From: CAZSLI01 sp964607705
GTDB taxonomy: Bacteria > Actinomycetota > Coriobacteriia > Anaerosomatales > PHET01
Assembly (NCBI GenBank): GCA_964607705.1
Contig: CAZSLI010000003.1
Coordinates: forward strand, 1-64,000
Direction of reading: 5' to 3'
Length of the DNA: 64,000 bases
Both the position numbers and the translations under genes were made by a program. Shown one piece after another: positions 42,040 through 51,740 of this stretch. The notes beneath the pieces are model-generated. The model saw nothing but the letters and a program-made list of their open reading frames with translations, searched no databases and had not been told where the DNA came from. Each line of letters opens with the position of its first letter. Position 1 is the first letter of the stretch.

Positions 42040-42069
42040 GCGGGCGGGAAGCTTGCGCCTCCCGCCCGC
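42040..42069 (-). terminator. Terminator of the multicopper oxidase gene
   Basis: GCGGGCGGGA (42040-42049) pairs with TCCCGCCCGC (42060-42069); on the minus strand the stem is followed by TTGTTCTTTG. It lies 27 nt after the oxidase stop. Confidence 0.8.
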
Positions 42070-42095
42070 CGGTCGAGCGTCACTGCTGTGTCGAG

Positions 42096-45000
42096 CTACT
42101 TCTTGCTGGTCCTTGCAGTCGGGCTCCAGGCGGAGACTCCGAATGCGTTGACGGCCCTGATGCGGTAGTAGTAGGTCATCTTGCGCTGGAGAACGGAGTC
42201 GGTGAACGAGGTGGCGTTCGCGGCCGGCGTCGCTACCGTGTTCCAGTTCACGCCGTCCCTACTACGCTGCAGTTCGAAGCCGGTCTCGTTGTTGGCGTTG
42301 TCCGTCCACTTGAGATCCACGAAGCTCGTCGTACCGCGCAGCACGGCCTTGAGCCCGCTCGGTGCCGCCGGCGGCGCGTCCGCGGCGGTGACCGAGACCG
42401 GCCCCGTATAGGCCGAGTAGGTTCCTGCGCCCACGTTGTGGAAGGCACGGACGCGGTACTGGTAGGTCACGAGCGAGGTCACGGCCGTATCGACGTATGT
42501 GGTCACGTTCGCGCCGACCGAGTCTATCTGCGCGAAAGCACCGCCCGGGCCGGCGCGCTCGATGAGGAATGCCGTCTCATTGTTCGCGTTGTCGGTCCAG
42601 TTGAGGGTGATCCGCGGCGCCCCGCTGACCCACGCAGTGCTGCCGAGCAACGAGGTGGGGGCGGCGACCGGAGCGACAGGAGTGGTCGCCGACGCGTTCA
42701 CTCCCGCCGACTCACCGCCCGGCCCGACAGCCGTCAGCAGATAGTAGTACGTGGTGTTCTCGGTGACTCCGGTATCCTGGAAGGACGTTCCGGTGACGGT
42801 AGCGATCGGCGTCGCGCCGACGAGCCCGTCGAGGGTGGTCGCACGGTAGATGTTGTAGCCCGTGCGCAAGCCACCGGCGGAATCGGTCCAGCTCAGGTCG
42901 ATCTGCGATGAAGAGACCGCGGTCGCGATGAAGTTGGTCGCGGGCAGCGGCGCAGGAGTGGCCGCCGGTCCGATGAGTGCCTCATTGGAGAGCGTCTCTC
43001 CTGCCGCGTTGAAAGCGACCACGCGATACGAGTATGTCGTACCGCCGGTGACGGCCATGTCCGTGTAGGTCGTCCCGTTCGCCAGCTGAGTGCCGACCTC
43101 CACGAACTGGCCGGGCACGCCGTTCTCGACAACGGCCCTCTCGATGCGGAAGCCGATCTCATTGGCGGGATTTCCCCACGTGCTGGGGAGGTCAGCCGGT
43201 GTCGGGTCTGTCCACGTCAGGTCGATGCCTGAAGGCGTGTCCATGGCGGTGAGCGTAGAGCTCTCCGGCAACGAGCTTCCGATCTCCGCGACCATCGGCC
43301 GCATCATATCCATCTCTTCGTGGCTCAGGATGTGGCAATGCCACACGTACTCCCAGCCGAAGTTGACGACCGTATTGGTGGTCGGGTTGGACAGCGGCTG
43401 GCCCGTCAGCGGATCGATCGGATTGAAGCCCATGGTCGAACCAAGCGGCATCGTCGGATCAAGCGGACGGATGCTCTCAGGCACGCCGAACGGTGCCTTG
43501 GGCTTGATCGGCCTCAGGGCGACGATCGTGTCCTCAAGCGGGCTCACGCGCACGGTGTCTTTCCAGCCCAGCTCGTTATCGTCAGGCGGCCGTACTGCGT
43601 TGTCCCAGCCGACCCGGTTGATGAGCTGCACGTCGAAGAGGTGGAAGTGGATCGGGTGCGTGTCTACGCCGTTGTGGGTGATCTTCCAGATTTGCGTGCT
43701 GTCTCCCGCGACGGGTGCCATAGGCTCCATCTCCACCTTGACCTTCTCGGTGGACGGATCGATGTAGCCGTACAGGATGAAGTTCTGATTGCCGGCGTTG
43801 GTGCCGGGCAACTCGACGCCCAGCTTGCCGCTCATGCGGCCGTAGTCTGTATCGAATGCCTCGCCCATCTCGTCCTGGAGCGCCTTGGGCTGGAACGGGA
43901 TGGTGAGCGTGGTGTCGTTCACCGTCTGAACGGTCTTCTTGAAGTCGAAGATGCGGGCATACGGGTCTGCCGGGAAGTTCGTCTTGTTGTACGCGGTGCC
44001 GTAGCGCTTGTCCGGCGCGATGACCGGCGCCTGGCTCGCTGCGAAGACGCCGGCAGTCGTGTCGGTCGACTCGAAGGCGGTGGCGAGCGCGGTGGTATCG
44101 AATGCAGGAGCCGGAGCAAGCGGCTTGACCTTGATCTGCATGATGGTGCGGGTATTGGGTCCGAAGCCGACCTGCGTGCCCCAGTGACCACCAGTGTCGG
44201 TGCGATCCGGGTCCCCGGTGAAGTAGTCGAGGCGGGGATCCCTTGCCGGGAACGCGGCGGGCGCATCGTTGTAGAGGATGAGCGTCTGGCCGGCGTACTT
44301 GGAGAAGTCGACGATCACGTCGGCGCGCTCGGCCGGGGCGACGAGCAGGCTATGCAGGTTGACGTTGCCGAAGTTGAACGTGGTCGGGTCGTTGAAGTAC
44401 GTGATCGGCTGCTGAGGGATGGTCGCAGGCGCAGGCAGGAAGCCGCCTTCGTTGGCGATCTGGACCCACTCAGGGCCGGCGGTGGCCGGATCCGGCACGC
44501 CGCCTTCACGGCCATCGGTCGGCCAGTCAGCCGGGAAGCTCGGGTTCGCTGAGGCCGGGACCATCTTCACCTCGGTGTCGCGACGGTTGTCCGACGAGAC
44601 GGTCGAGGGGTCGGCCGTGTAGAGCTGCAGGTTCCAGAAGCGGTCATCGGATGCATTGAGCACGCGGAATCGATATGCCTTCGGATCGACGTCCACCGTC
44701 GGGAAAGCCGTGCCGTTGACGAGCGGTGTGTCCATGAACGCCTCGCCGGGGGCGGAGGGGTTGGGGGCAGCCGGGATCGTCTCGTTCTCCCACGGCGCGT
44801 TGACCGGGTCGTAGTACGGATTCGGGATCGGCGGGTGGGTGATGCCTGTTGTGGGAGGCCAGAACCACGGGCCGTAGTGCCAGCGGCCGAAGGCGTTCAT
44901 GCCGGAAAGGTCCGCCGGGTTCTGCGCGGGCGAGTAGACGTGCGGATACCACAGATCGCCGGTGACCGGGATCTTGTAGCCGTTCGCGTCGAGGCCGCCC

Positions 45001-46190
45001 GTGCCCCAGTTCCAAGTCGGGTCGGTCTGCCGCACGGTGGCTGCATCGACGAAGGTCTTGTCCTGGATGATCAGCGGAATCTGGTCCGAAGGGATGGTCC
45101 CGTCGGCGATGAGCTTCTTCTCGGTGTCATCGGTGATCGCGTAGCCAGCAGCCTCGCCCGCATAGACGTTGAGGCGGGTGATGCCGTAGCTGTGATCGTG
45201 GTAGAACATCAGCCGCGCGCTTTGGGCGTTCGTGTAGAAGAACGTCTGCGAGCCGTCGCCGGGATCGGGCATGTCGGGGACGTTACGCACACTGACGCCC
45301 TCGGGGTACGCGGTCCGCTCGGTGGCGGGCGTGATCCACTGGTGCGGCGTGCCGTCGCTGATCCACGGAGTAAGGCCGCCGTGCAGGTGGAGCGTCGCGC
45401 GGTTCTGGCTGTAGTTCATGGGCAGCGGGTTGCCGGCCGAGTCAGTCGGCTCCATGCCGCGAGGCCCCATACCGGCGCCCATCATGGTGGTGTCAACAGG
45501 GATGAACAGGTCACCGTCGGTGCCCGTAGGCAGCTTGTTGGTGAACTTGATGCGGACGGGGCGGTCCTTGGTGGCCATGATGAACGGGCCAAGGTAGTGC
45601 GGTTTGGGATCCGGAGCGATGGTGTTGTTGCCATCCGCGTCGGTTCCCTTGTTGACCTGCCGGTAGCCGCGCAACGTGGTCGGAGGCAGGTCGCCGTGCA
45701 TCTGCTCGGCATACTGGACGAGCTCTATCTCGTAGTAGTCGGATCCCGGGTATGTCTTGGTGTCCGGCGTCCCGACCGGGATGTACTGACCCAGATCGTT
45801 CTTGTTGTCGGGACCGAGTCCCGGCAGCTTGTTGATGAACTTTGCGAGCGGTGGGCTGAACGCCCAGTTGGCCGAGCCGAAGTAGTCCGGCACGCCGCCG
45901 GGCACCGGTACCGGAACGGCCGCGGCCGTGATGCCGCCGATCTGGGTGGTGAGCTGCTGCTGTAGCTTCATGCGCGCCGCCGCGGCATCACGCGCCGCCT
46001 GTGACTTGGCGCCGCGCAGCTTCACGATCGTGTCGCGCCTTTCGGGCGCCGTCTTTCCGCCGGTTGGCGGATCGGTCGCCGCAGGTGCGGCTGCGGGAGT
46101 GACTCCTAACATCAGAGTCAGCGCCACAACGAGCGACAGCATCTTCCCAGCGAGCGACCTCCCTTGCCGTGCGCGCAGATGTACCCTCAT
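42096..46190 (-). CDS. Large secreted multicopper oxidase with four C-terminal Fn3 domains
   Basis: A 1364-residue exported protein. Signal peptide at about residues 15-38; copper sites HLHGG (268-272), HDH (331-333), HPIHFH (845-850) and HCHILSH with the axial Met at 962 (951-963), so type 1, 2 and 3 ligands are all present. The layout and the large inter-domain inserts recall CotA/bilirubin-oxidase-like and Mn-oxidising enzymes. A Met-rich stretch TTMMGAGMGPRGM (235-246) could bind Cu(I). From about 976 to the end are four fibronectin type III repeats (each with a LxWTD strand). Substrate unknown: Cu(I), Mn(II), Fe(II) or phenolics are options. GAAGGAGG precedes the ATG. Confidence 0.9.
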   Translation of the reverse strand: MRVHLRARQGRSLAGKMLSLVVALTLMLGVTPAAAPAATDPPTGGKTAPERRDTIVKLRGAKSQAARDAAAARMKLQQQLTTQIGGITAAAVPVPVPGGVPDYFGSANWAFSPPLAKFINKLPGLGPDNKNDLGQYIPVGTPDTKTYPGSDYYEIELVQYAEQMHGDLPPTTLRGYRQVNKGTDADGNNTIAPDPKPHYLGPFIMATKDRPVRIKFTNKLPTGTDGDLFIPVDTTMMGAGMGPRGMEPTDSAGNPLPMNYSQNRATLHLHGGLTPWISDGTPHQWITPATERTAYPEGVSVRNVPDMPDPGDGSQTFFYTNAQSARLMFYHDHSYGITRLNVYAGEAAGYAITDDTEKKLIADGTIPSDQIPLIIQDKTFVDAATVRQTDPTWNWGTGGLDANGYKIPVTGDLWYPHVYSPAQNPADLSGMNAFGRWHYGPWFWPPTTGITHPPIPNPYYDPVNAPWENETIPAAPNPSAPGEAFMDTPLVNGTAFPTVDVDPKAYRFRVLNASDDRFWNLQLYTADPSTVSSDNRRDTEVKMVPASANPSFPADWPTDGREGGVPDPATAGPEWVQIANEGGFLPAPATIPQQPITYFNDPTTFNFGNVNLHSLLVAPAERADVIVDFSKYAGQTLILYNDAPAAFPARDPRLDYFTGDPDRTDTGGHWGTQVGFGPNTRTIMQIKVKPLAPAPAFDTTALATAFESTDTTAGVFAASQAPVIAPDKRYGTAYNKTNFPADPYARIFDFKKTVQTVNDTTLTIPFQPKALQDEMGEAFDTDYGRMSGKLGVELPGTNAGNQNFILYGYIDPSTEKVKVEMEPMAPVAGDSTQIWKITHNGVDTHPIHFHLFDVQLINRVGWDNAVRPPDDNELGWKDTVRVSPLEDTIVALRPIKPKAPFGVPESIRPLDPTMPLGSTMGFNPIDPLTGQPLSNPTTNTVVNFGWEYVWHCHILSHEEMDMMRPMVAEIGSSLPESSTLTAMDTPSGIDLTWTDPTPADLPSTWGNPANEIGFRIERAVVENGVPGQFVEVGTQLANGTTYTDMAVTGGTTYSYRVVAFNAAGETLSNEALIGPAATPAPLPATNFIATAVSSSQIDLSWTDSAGGLRTGYNIYRATTLDGLVGATPIATVTGTSFQDTGVTENTTYYYLLTAVGPGGESAGVNASATTPVAPVAAPTSLLGSTAWVSGAPRITLNWTDNANNETAFLIERAGPGGAFAQIDSVGANVTTYVDTAVTSLVTYQYRVRAFHNVGAGTYSAYTGPVSVTAADAPPAAPSGLKAVLRGTTSFVDLKWTDNANNETGFELQRSRDGVNWNTVATPAANATSFTDSVLQRKMTYYYRIRAVNAFGVSAWSPTARTSKK

Positions 46191-46463
46191 CGTTCGTCCT
46201 CCTTCGTCCCTGCATCCCGGGTCGACCGCTCTTGCTACGGGGTCATGGAAAGGTTGACCCGTAGACCATTGTGCGAACGCTCGATTGGAAGTTACTACCT
46301 CGCAATAGGGGGCAGTTAACAGGTTCTGGGGACCAAATCCTAGGGCTGTATCCTGCGGTTTTCGTACTGGCGAGTCTGAATTGTTACCCCTAGCAGCACA
46401 AATGGTGTACAGCGACGGCGTTGCTCGCGAAAGAAAATCCTTCGAGCCGCCGTGAGGTACTAC
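46191..46463. other. Spacer between birA and the multicopper oxidase gene
   Basis: This 273-nt stretch is more AT-rich than its surroundings. It must hold the oxidase promoter, but I see no convincing -35/-10 pair and no clear hairpin terminator for birA. The octamer TACTACCT occurs at 46294 and again at 46459, without evident meaning. Confidence 0.3.
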
Positions 46464-47420
46464 CTACTTGCGCAGTGTGACTTCTCCCGCGGCGACGGCG
46501 TGGAGTCCGTCGGGACCCTCAAGCAAGAGGCAGCCGTCGCCATTCACGCCGCACACGGTGCCCGATGCGGTCACGCTTCCGGTGAGGTCCCGGACTTCGG
46601 CATACCGACCGCCAAGCATGTGCAGCCTCTCGTACTCGGCGCGCATGGGCTCGAAGCCCGCGGCCAGCCAGTCACGGTAGTTGCCGGCAAGCGCATTGAG
46701 CACCGCGGCGGCGACCTCGGCCACCCGCACGCCGGGAATCTCATCAGCGAGATACGCCGCTGTACCGGAGCCGCGGGGCCCGCAGTGACGCACGTTGACC
46801 CCGATGCCGGCCACGATCCAGTCGACCCTGTCCGCCTCGGCAGACATCTCGAGAAGGACGCCGGCGACCTTGCCGCCCGCAAGGTAGACGTCATTGGGCC
46901 ACTTGACCCATGGCTTGGCCCCGAGGGACGCGAGGCCACGTGCGACCGCAAGCGCGACCACGAGCGACAGCGACGCCGCGTCGACCGGCGGTACGGCCGG
47001 GCGGAGGATCACGGAGACGTACGCGCCGCCTTCGGGCGACACCCATTCACGCCCGAGGCGGCCCCTCCCCCTGCCCTGTGCGGCCGCCAGCACGACGGTT
47101 CCCTCGGGTGCATCCGCGTTCGCGAGGGCGCGCGCGTCATCATTCGTGGAGCCGGTTCGCGCGCCTCCCTGGAAGTCGATCCAGAGCGGGTCGGTCACCA
47201 ACGGCACGACCTCCGACGGGAGCGGCAGATCCGGTGCGTCATCGAGGCGGTAGCCGACGCCCGGCTGCGCGTCTATGCGGTAACCTGCGGCCCGCAGGGC
47301 GTTGACGTGCTTCCCGACCGCGACGCGACTGATGCCGAGCTGGCTCGCCATGGCTTCGCCGCTAACGCCCTCGACACCCGCCGACCTTAGTGACTTCAGA
47401 ACGCGTTCTCTGGTGCTCAC
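46464..47420 (-). CDS. birA: Biotin-protein ligase and biotin operon repressor
   Basis: A 318-residue bifunctional protein. Residues about 1-60 form a winged helix (TRERVLKSLRS, SGEAMASQLGISRVAVGKHV, GVGYRL); the catalytic domain has GRGRLGREWVSP, which binds biotinyl-AMP, and WVKWPNDVYLAGGKVAGVLLE, with a C-terminal SH3-like cap. It biotinylates carboxylase carrier proteins and, as a dimer with biotinyl-AMP, represses transcription. The bioY operator described at 41955 is its likely target. The GTG at 47420 overlaps the dedA-family stop by 4 nt, so it is the last gene of the panB-birA operon. Confidence 0.95.
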   Translation of the reverse strand: MSTRERVLKSLRSAGVEGVSGEAMASQLGISRVAVGKHVNALRAAGYRIDAQPGVGYRLDDAPDLPLPSEVVPLVTDPLWIDFQGGARTGSTNDDARALANADAPEGTVVLAAAQGRGRGRLGREWVSPEGGAYVSVILRPAVPPVDAASLSLVVALAVARGLASLGAKPWVKWPNDVYLAGGKVAGVLLEMSAEADRVDWIVAGIGVNVRHCGPRGSGTAAYLADEIPGVRVAEVAAAVLNALAGNYRDWLAAGFEPMRAEYERLHMLGGRYAEVRDLTGSVTASGTVCGVNGDGCLLLEGPDGLHAVAAGEVTLRK

Positions 47421-48190
47421 GATCCCCCCGCTTGGTTGTTGGGCGCCGCGCCCTCGCCCGAATCTTCCGGCGAAACGGCGGTGCCGTCCTCCTGCAACTG
47501 TCCTTTGCGGGCTTCCTTCTTGCGAGCTGACCGTGATCCCACGCGACGCCTCGCCCACACGAGTGACGCTATGAACCCGGCGAACAGGAGCAAGCCGGCG
47601 ATCCCGATACGCGAGACCACCGCCATGGCCTGGTCGAAGTTCTCGCCGAGGAACCAGCCCACGATGCACATGGCCGACGTGTAGATCACCGCGCCGATGA
47701 GCGTATACAGCTCGAACCAGAACACTGGCATACCGGTCGCGCCCGCCATCGCCGGCACGAAGTTCTTGGCGCCGACCGCGAAGCGAGAGATCAGGACCGT
47801 CTTGGCCCCTTGAGTGTGAAAGTGGTCGTGCACCTCGTCTAGTCCCGAGGCATTGATGCGCACGATGCGCCCGATGCGTGTGGCCGCCGCCCTCTCGACG
47901 AACGCGCGCACCGCATCGAGCCCCGCTCGTTTGCCGAGGAAGTAGCTCACATTGCTGCCGACGAGCGTCCCAAGCATCGAAGCCATCCACACGCCGGGGG
48001 GGAACAAGAGTCCACGCGCGGCCACGAACGACCCGGCCACGACGACGGTCTCTCCGGGAGTGAACGAGCCTAGAACGAAGAGGTTCTCGAACACCGTCGC
48101 GCCGAAGACGATCAGGTACCCCCAGTTGTCGAGCAGTGAGAGAAACCAATCGAGCCAGGCGACGCCCGTCTGAGGGATGATCCCGCTCAT
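47417..48190 (-). CDS. DedA-family membrane protein
   Basis: A 257-residue protein with the VTT/SNARE-associated DedA fold: FENLFVLGSFTPGETVVVAG, the glycine-rich GTLVGSNVSYFLGKRAG, and the conserved FHTQGAKTVLISRFAVGAKNF-type block (with arginine in SRF and the GA(K/R) motif) followed by VPAMAGATGM. DedA proteins act as lipid carrier scramblases (undecaprenyl phosphate or phosphatidylethanolamine) and affect envelope stability. The C-terminal 55 residues are charged and cytoplasmic. Lying in a vitamin operon, 4 nt after nadC, its presence there is probably transcriptional convenience. Confidence 0.88.
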   Translation of the reverse strand: MSGIIPQTGVAWLDWFLSLLDNWGYLIVFGATVFENLFVLGSFTPGETVVVAGSFVAARGLLFPPGVWMASMLGTLVGSNVSYFLGKRAGLDAVRAFVERAAATRIGRIVRINASGLDEVHDHFHTQGAKTVLISRFAVGAKNFVPAMAGATGMPVFWFELYTLIGAVIYTSAMCIVGWFLGENFDQAMAVVSRIGIAGLLLFAGFIASLVWARRRVGSRSARKKEARKGQLQEDGTAVSPEDSGEGAAPNNQAGGS

Positions 48191-48194
48191 CGTG

Positions 48195-49109
48195 TCACTG
48201 CTCGTCGAGCCCGAAGTCGACCGGCGACGTCAGCGTGAGCGCGCTCGAGGAGACCCGGTCGACGCCGGAGAGCCGGAGGACAGGAAGCCTCTCGCGCGTG
48301 ACGCCACCCGACACCTCGAGCAAGACGGTGCGGCCGCGCTCCTCGGCGGCTTTGCGGCAGACAGCGACCGCCTCGGCCAGGACATCCTCGGACATGTTGT
48401 CGAGCAGGACGATGTCGGCGCCGGCAGCTACGGCAGCCTCGGCCTGTGCCGCCGTATCGGCTTCGACTTCGAGGGTCAGGTTGGGATGTCGCAAGCGCGC
48501 GCGACCGATCGCGTCGGCGACGTTGCCCACGGCGGCCAAGTGGTTGTCCTTCACCAGCACCATGTCCCACAGGCCCGAACGGTGGTTCATGCCGCCACCC
48601 ACGCGCACCGCGTACTTCGACAACGCGCGCAGTCCCGGCAAAGTCTTTCTCGTGTCGCAAACGGCCAGTCTCCCGCCGGCTACCTCGACCCACCGCGCGG
48701 TCTCCGTTGCGATCCCGGATAGAACCATCAGAAAGTCGAGCGCCGTGCGCTCGGCGCACAGGACAGCGCGAGCCAGCCCCTCGACCTCTGCGACGGCAGT
48801 GCCCTCGGAGACCTTCGTGCCCTCGGCGACCAGGGGAAAGAACTCGACCGGGTCGAAGAGGCCAGCGGCGGCGGATATGGTGGCGAAGACCTCGGCGGCC
48901 ACGGGAAGGCCTGCCACGACGCAGCTCTCGCGAGCCACGACGACACCCGAGAAGAACGCGTCCCCGTCCAGCGTCGAGGACGTCGTCACGTCTCGATCGA
49001 GCACCGAGAAGTCAGCCTCGGCATCGCCGAGGAAGCGCGACGGGTCAACGCCGAGGTCCTCGGCGAGGGACGCGGCCACGACGGCTTCAAGCGGCGGAAG
49101 GTCGAACAC
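48195..49109 (-). CDS. nadC: Nicotinate-nucleotide pyrophosphorylase (carboxylating)
   Basis: Forms nicotinate mononucleotide from quinolinate and PRPP. The 304-residue product has AERTALDFLMVLSGIAT, the signature CDTRKTLPGLRALSKYAVRVGGG, NHRSGLWDMVLVKDNHL, and VEADTAAQAEAAVAAGADIV near the end. GTG start at 49109, 7 nt after nadB. Together with nadA and nadB upstream it completes de novo quinolinate-based NAD synthesis. Confidence 0.96.
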   Translation of the reverse strand: MFDLPPLEAVVAASLAEDLGVDPSRFLGDAEADFSVLDRDVTTSSTLDGDAFFSGVVVARESCVVAGLPVAAEVFATISAAAGLFDPVEFFPLVAEGTKVSEGTAVAEVEGLARAVLCAERTALDFLMVLSGIATETARWVEVAGGRLAVCDTRKTLPGLRALSKYAVRVGGGMNHRSGLWDMVLVKDNHLAAVGNVADAIGRARLRHPNLTLEVEADTAAQAEAAVAAGADIVLLDNMSEDVLAEAVAVCRKAAEERGRTVLLEVSGGVTRERLPVLRLSGVDRVSSSALTLTSPVDFGLDEQ

Positions 49110-49116
49110 GTGACTC

Positions 49117-50778
49117 CTATCTGTCCGCGGGCGGGCTCACCGGTACGAACGCCGGCGCCTCGCCCTTCACAAAGACAGTATGTCCCGACCAGCTCTCGTC
49201 GTCGCGCTCCGGATGGTCGAGCCGAGAGTGGCAGCCGCGGGTCTCCTCGCGAAGGCTTGCCGCCGCCGCGATGAGAGCCGATACGCACGCGAGGTTCGCG
49301 CTCTCGATGGCCTCGGCGCTCGACTCCATCGACAGCGACTCGAGGGCCGATACCGAGAGCGCCAGGTCCTCGGCGAGGCCGTCGGCCGTGCGGCTCATGC
49401 CGAGAAGCCGGCCGCTCGCCTGCTGGATCCGTCCGCGGACCACGGTGGCGGAGGCGGGCCGAGCGGACATGGTGGTCGGCTCGGTCGCGCCGGAGCGGAA
49501 ATGACCGCGGGCCGGCGCGAGGTCGGCGCGCTCGAGCGCCCGGGTGATCCGCCGCGAGAAGACGAGCCCCTCGAGCAGCGAGTTCGATGCAAGGCGGTTC
49601 GCGCCGTGAAGCCCCGTTGCGGCGACCTCGCCGGAGGCGTAGAGGCGCTCGATGTTGCTCTCGCCGTCCAAGTCGACGCGAACACCGCCGATGAGGTAGT
49701 GAGCCGCGGGGGCCACTGGCACGAGGTCGTGCGCGAGGTCGTAACCGGCATCGGCACACGCCTGCCAGATCGTCGGGAAGCGGGTCTTGAGGTATGGCTC
49801 GCCGAGATGCCGTGCGTCCAGCCACACGTTATCGCGGCCGCACCGAGCCATGACCCTCTCGATCTCGCGGCTCACGACGTCGCGCGGCGCCAGCTCCTCG
49901 AGCGGATGCACGCCGACCATGAAGCGTTGAAGATCGCAGTCGAGCAGATGAGCGCCCTCGCCACGGAGGGCCTCGCTGACGAGGAACCGCGGAGCTGCGG
50001 CGTGGTCGAGAGCAGTGGGGTGGAACTGGACGAACTCCATGTCGGTGATCTCGGCGCCTGCACGCCATGCCGCAGCCACGCCGTCGCCCGTTGCGACAAG
50101 CGGGTTCGTCGTCACGCCGAATACCTGACCCGCACCACCGGTGGCGAGAATGACGGCGCCGGCCCAGATGACCTCGAGAGCCTTGCGGTCGGAGTCGAAG
50201 ATGATGGCGCCTCGGCAGGTGCCGTCTTCGACGAGCAGGTCCACCAGCAGATGATGTTCGAAGACGCTCACGCGCTCATTGGCGCGCAGCGCGACCGTGA
50301 GCGCAGACTGCACCGCGGCGCCCGTAGCGTCGCCTGAATGCAGCACGCGAGGCAGCGAGTGGCCTCCCTCGCGCGCCAGGGCCACCTCGCCGCCGACCTC
50401 GGTGTCAAAGCGCATCCCCACCGACTGGAGCTCGGCGAGCGCTTCGGGGGCCTCGGCGACGACCGCCCGCACCACCGCCTCGTCGCACAGCCCCTGGCCG
50501 ACCACGAGGGTGTCGGCCAGATGCAGCTCGACACTGTCTGCTTCTCCGACGGCGCCGGCGATCCCGCCCTGCGCAAGCCAGGTATTGGTGTCGGTGAGTC
50601 GCGCCTTGGTGACCAGCGCAACTTGCCGAGAACCCGCGAGTCGCAACGCCGCGGTGAGACCCGCGATACCCGAGCCCACGACGAGGACTTCGCACTCGTG
50701 GGCGGTCAGCTCATCGGTGTCGAAACCAAGGAGCCAGCGGCGTTCGACGGCCGCGGGCATCGAGAACTCGGTCGGCAT
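49117..50778 (-). CDS. nadB: L-aspartate oxidase
   Basis: FAD enzyme that oxidises aspartate to iminoaspartate for NadA. The 553-residue product has the dinucleotide motif VLVVGSGIAGLTAALRLA, TKARLTDTNTWLAQGGIAGA, the GGHSLPRVLHSGDATGAAV block of the active site, RGEGAHLLD and GEVAATGLHGANRLASNSLLE. About 28 extra residues precede the FAD motif. In anaerobes the electron acceptor can be fumarate rather than oxygen. It lies 5 nt after nadA. Confidence 0.96.
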   Translation of the reverse strand: MPTEFSMPAAVERRWLLGFDTDELTAHECEVLVVGSGIAGLTAALRLAGSRQVALVTKARLTDTNTWLAQGGIAGAVGEADSVELHLADTLVVGQGLCDEAVVRAVVAEAPEALAELQSVGMRFDTEVGGEVALAREGGHSLPRVLHSGDATGAAVQSALTVALRANERVSVFEHHLLVDLLVEDGTCRGAIIFDSDRKALEVIWAGAVILATGGAGQVFGVTTNPLVATGDGVAAAWRAGAEITDMEFVQFHPTALDHAAAPRFLVSEALRGEGAHLLDCDLQRFMVGVHPLEELAPRDVVSREIERVMARCGRDNVWLDARHLGEPYLKTRFPTIWQACADAGYDLAHDLVPVAPAAHYLIGGVRVDLDGESNIERLYASGEVAATGLHGANRLASNSLLEGLVFSRRITRALERADLAPARGHFRSGATEPTTMSARPASATVVRGRIQQASGRLLGMSRTADGLAEDLALSVSALESLSMESSAEAIESANLACVSALIAAAASLREETRGCHSRLDHPERDDESWSGHTVFVKGEAPAFVPVSPPADR

Positions 50779-50783
50779 GCGTG

Positions 50784-51740
50784 CTAGCCGATCTCGACCA
50801 TGCGCTGAACCGCGGTGCGGGCGCGCGTGGCTATCTCGGCAGGTACGTCGACCTCGAACTGATGAAGGGCGAGCGCGTCACGTACCTTCTGGAGCGTGGT
50901 GAGTTTCATGTTGGGGCAGAGCATCCGAGGCGCGAGCTCGTGGAACCGCTTGCCGGGCGCGGCCTTCGCGAGCGCGTGCACGAGCCCGGATTCGGTCACG
51001 ACGACGAACTCTTCGGCAGGCTGCTCGGCGGCGAACGCGAGCATCTGGGAGGTCGAGAGCACGGCGTCGGCCAGGTTGACGACCTCCGGCCGGCATTCGG
51101 GGTGCACCATCACCGGAGCACCGGGGTGAGCCTCGCGAGCATTCAGAACCTGCTCGGGAGTCACCTCATCGTGGGTGGGGCACCAGCCCTCCCACAGCAG
51201 CACCTCCACCTCGGGCAGCGAGCGGGCGACCCACGAACCGAGGTTTCGGTCGGGCGCGAATAGGATGCGCGGGGCGCCGAGCGCCCGCACGACGGCGACG
51301 GCGTTGGCGCTGGTGACACAGACGTCGCTCTCGGCCTTCACCTCCGCCGAGGAGTTCACGTACGTGACCACCGGCACGCCCGGATGCTGCGCCTTCCACG
51401 CGCGCAGCGCCTCGCCGGTGACCATGTCGGCCATGGGGCACCCGGCCTTGGGCTCCGGCAGCAAGACGGTCTTCTCGGGAGCGAGGAGCTTCGCCGTCTC
51501 AGCCATGAAGTGGACGCCTGCGAAGACGATGACCTCGGCGCCCGTCTGGGCCGCCTGGCGCGACAGGCCGAGCGAGTCGCCGGTGAAGTCGGCGACGTCT
51601 TGGATCTCGGCACGCTGGTAGTTGTGAGCGAGGATGACAGCATTGGCCTGGGCAGCCAGCGCACGGACCTCTCGGGAGAGTGCGACGATGCGCTCGGCGC
51701 GAGAATCGGCAGCGGCGCCCTCGGCAGCGTTCGGCGTCAT
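50784..51740 (-). CDS. nadA: Quinolinate synthase A
   Basis: Condenses iminoaspartate with dihydroxyacetone phosphate; holds an oxygen-sensitive [4Fe-4S] cluster. The 318-residue product shows ILAHNYQRAEIQDVADFTGDS-like N-terminal sequence, and the three cluster cysteines in EPKAGCPMADM, MVHPECRPEV and RMLCPNMKLTTL. The ATG at 51740 overlaps the panC stop by 4 nt; frame upstream lies in panC. Complete length for the family. Confidence 0.96.
   Translation of the reverse strand: MTPNAAEGAAADSRAERIVALSREVRALAAQANAVILAHNYQRAEIQDVADFTGDSLGLSRQAAQTGAEVIVFAGVHFMAETAKLLAPEKTVLLPEPKAGCPMADMVTGEALRAWKAQHPGVPVVTYVNSSAEVKAESDVCVTSANAVAVVRALGAPRILFAPDRNLGSWVARSLPEVEVLLWEGWCPTHDEVTPEQVLNAREAHPGAPVMVHPECRPEVVNLADAVLSTSQMLAFAAEQPAEEFVVVTESGLVHALAKAAPGKRFHELAPRMLCPNMKLTTLQKVRDALALHQFEVDVPAEIATRARTAVQRMVEIG

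Noticed and set aside
46191..46463. Repeated TACTACCT octamer flanking the birA end as a possible operator
   Set aside because: Only two copies, one inside the birA stop region, and no symmetry or promoter relation.
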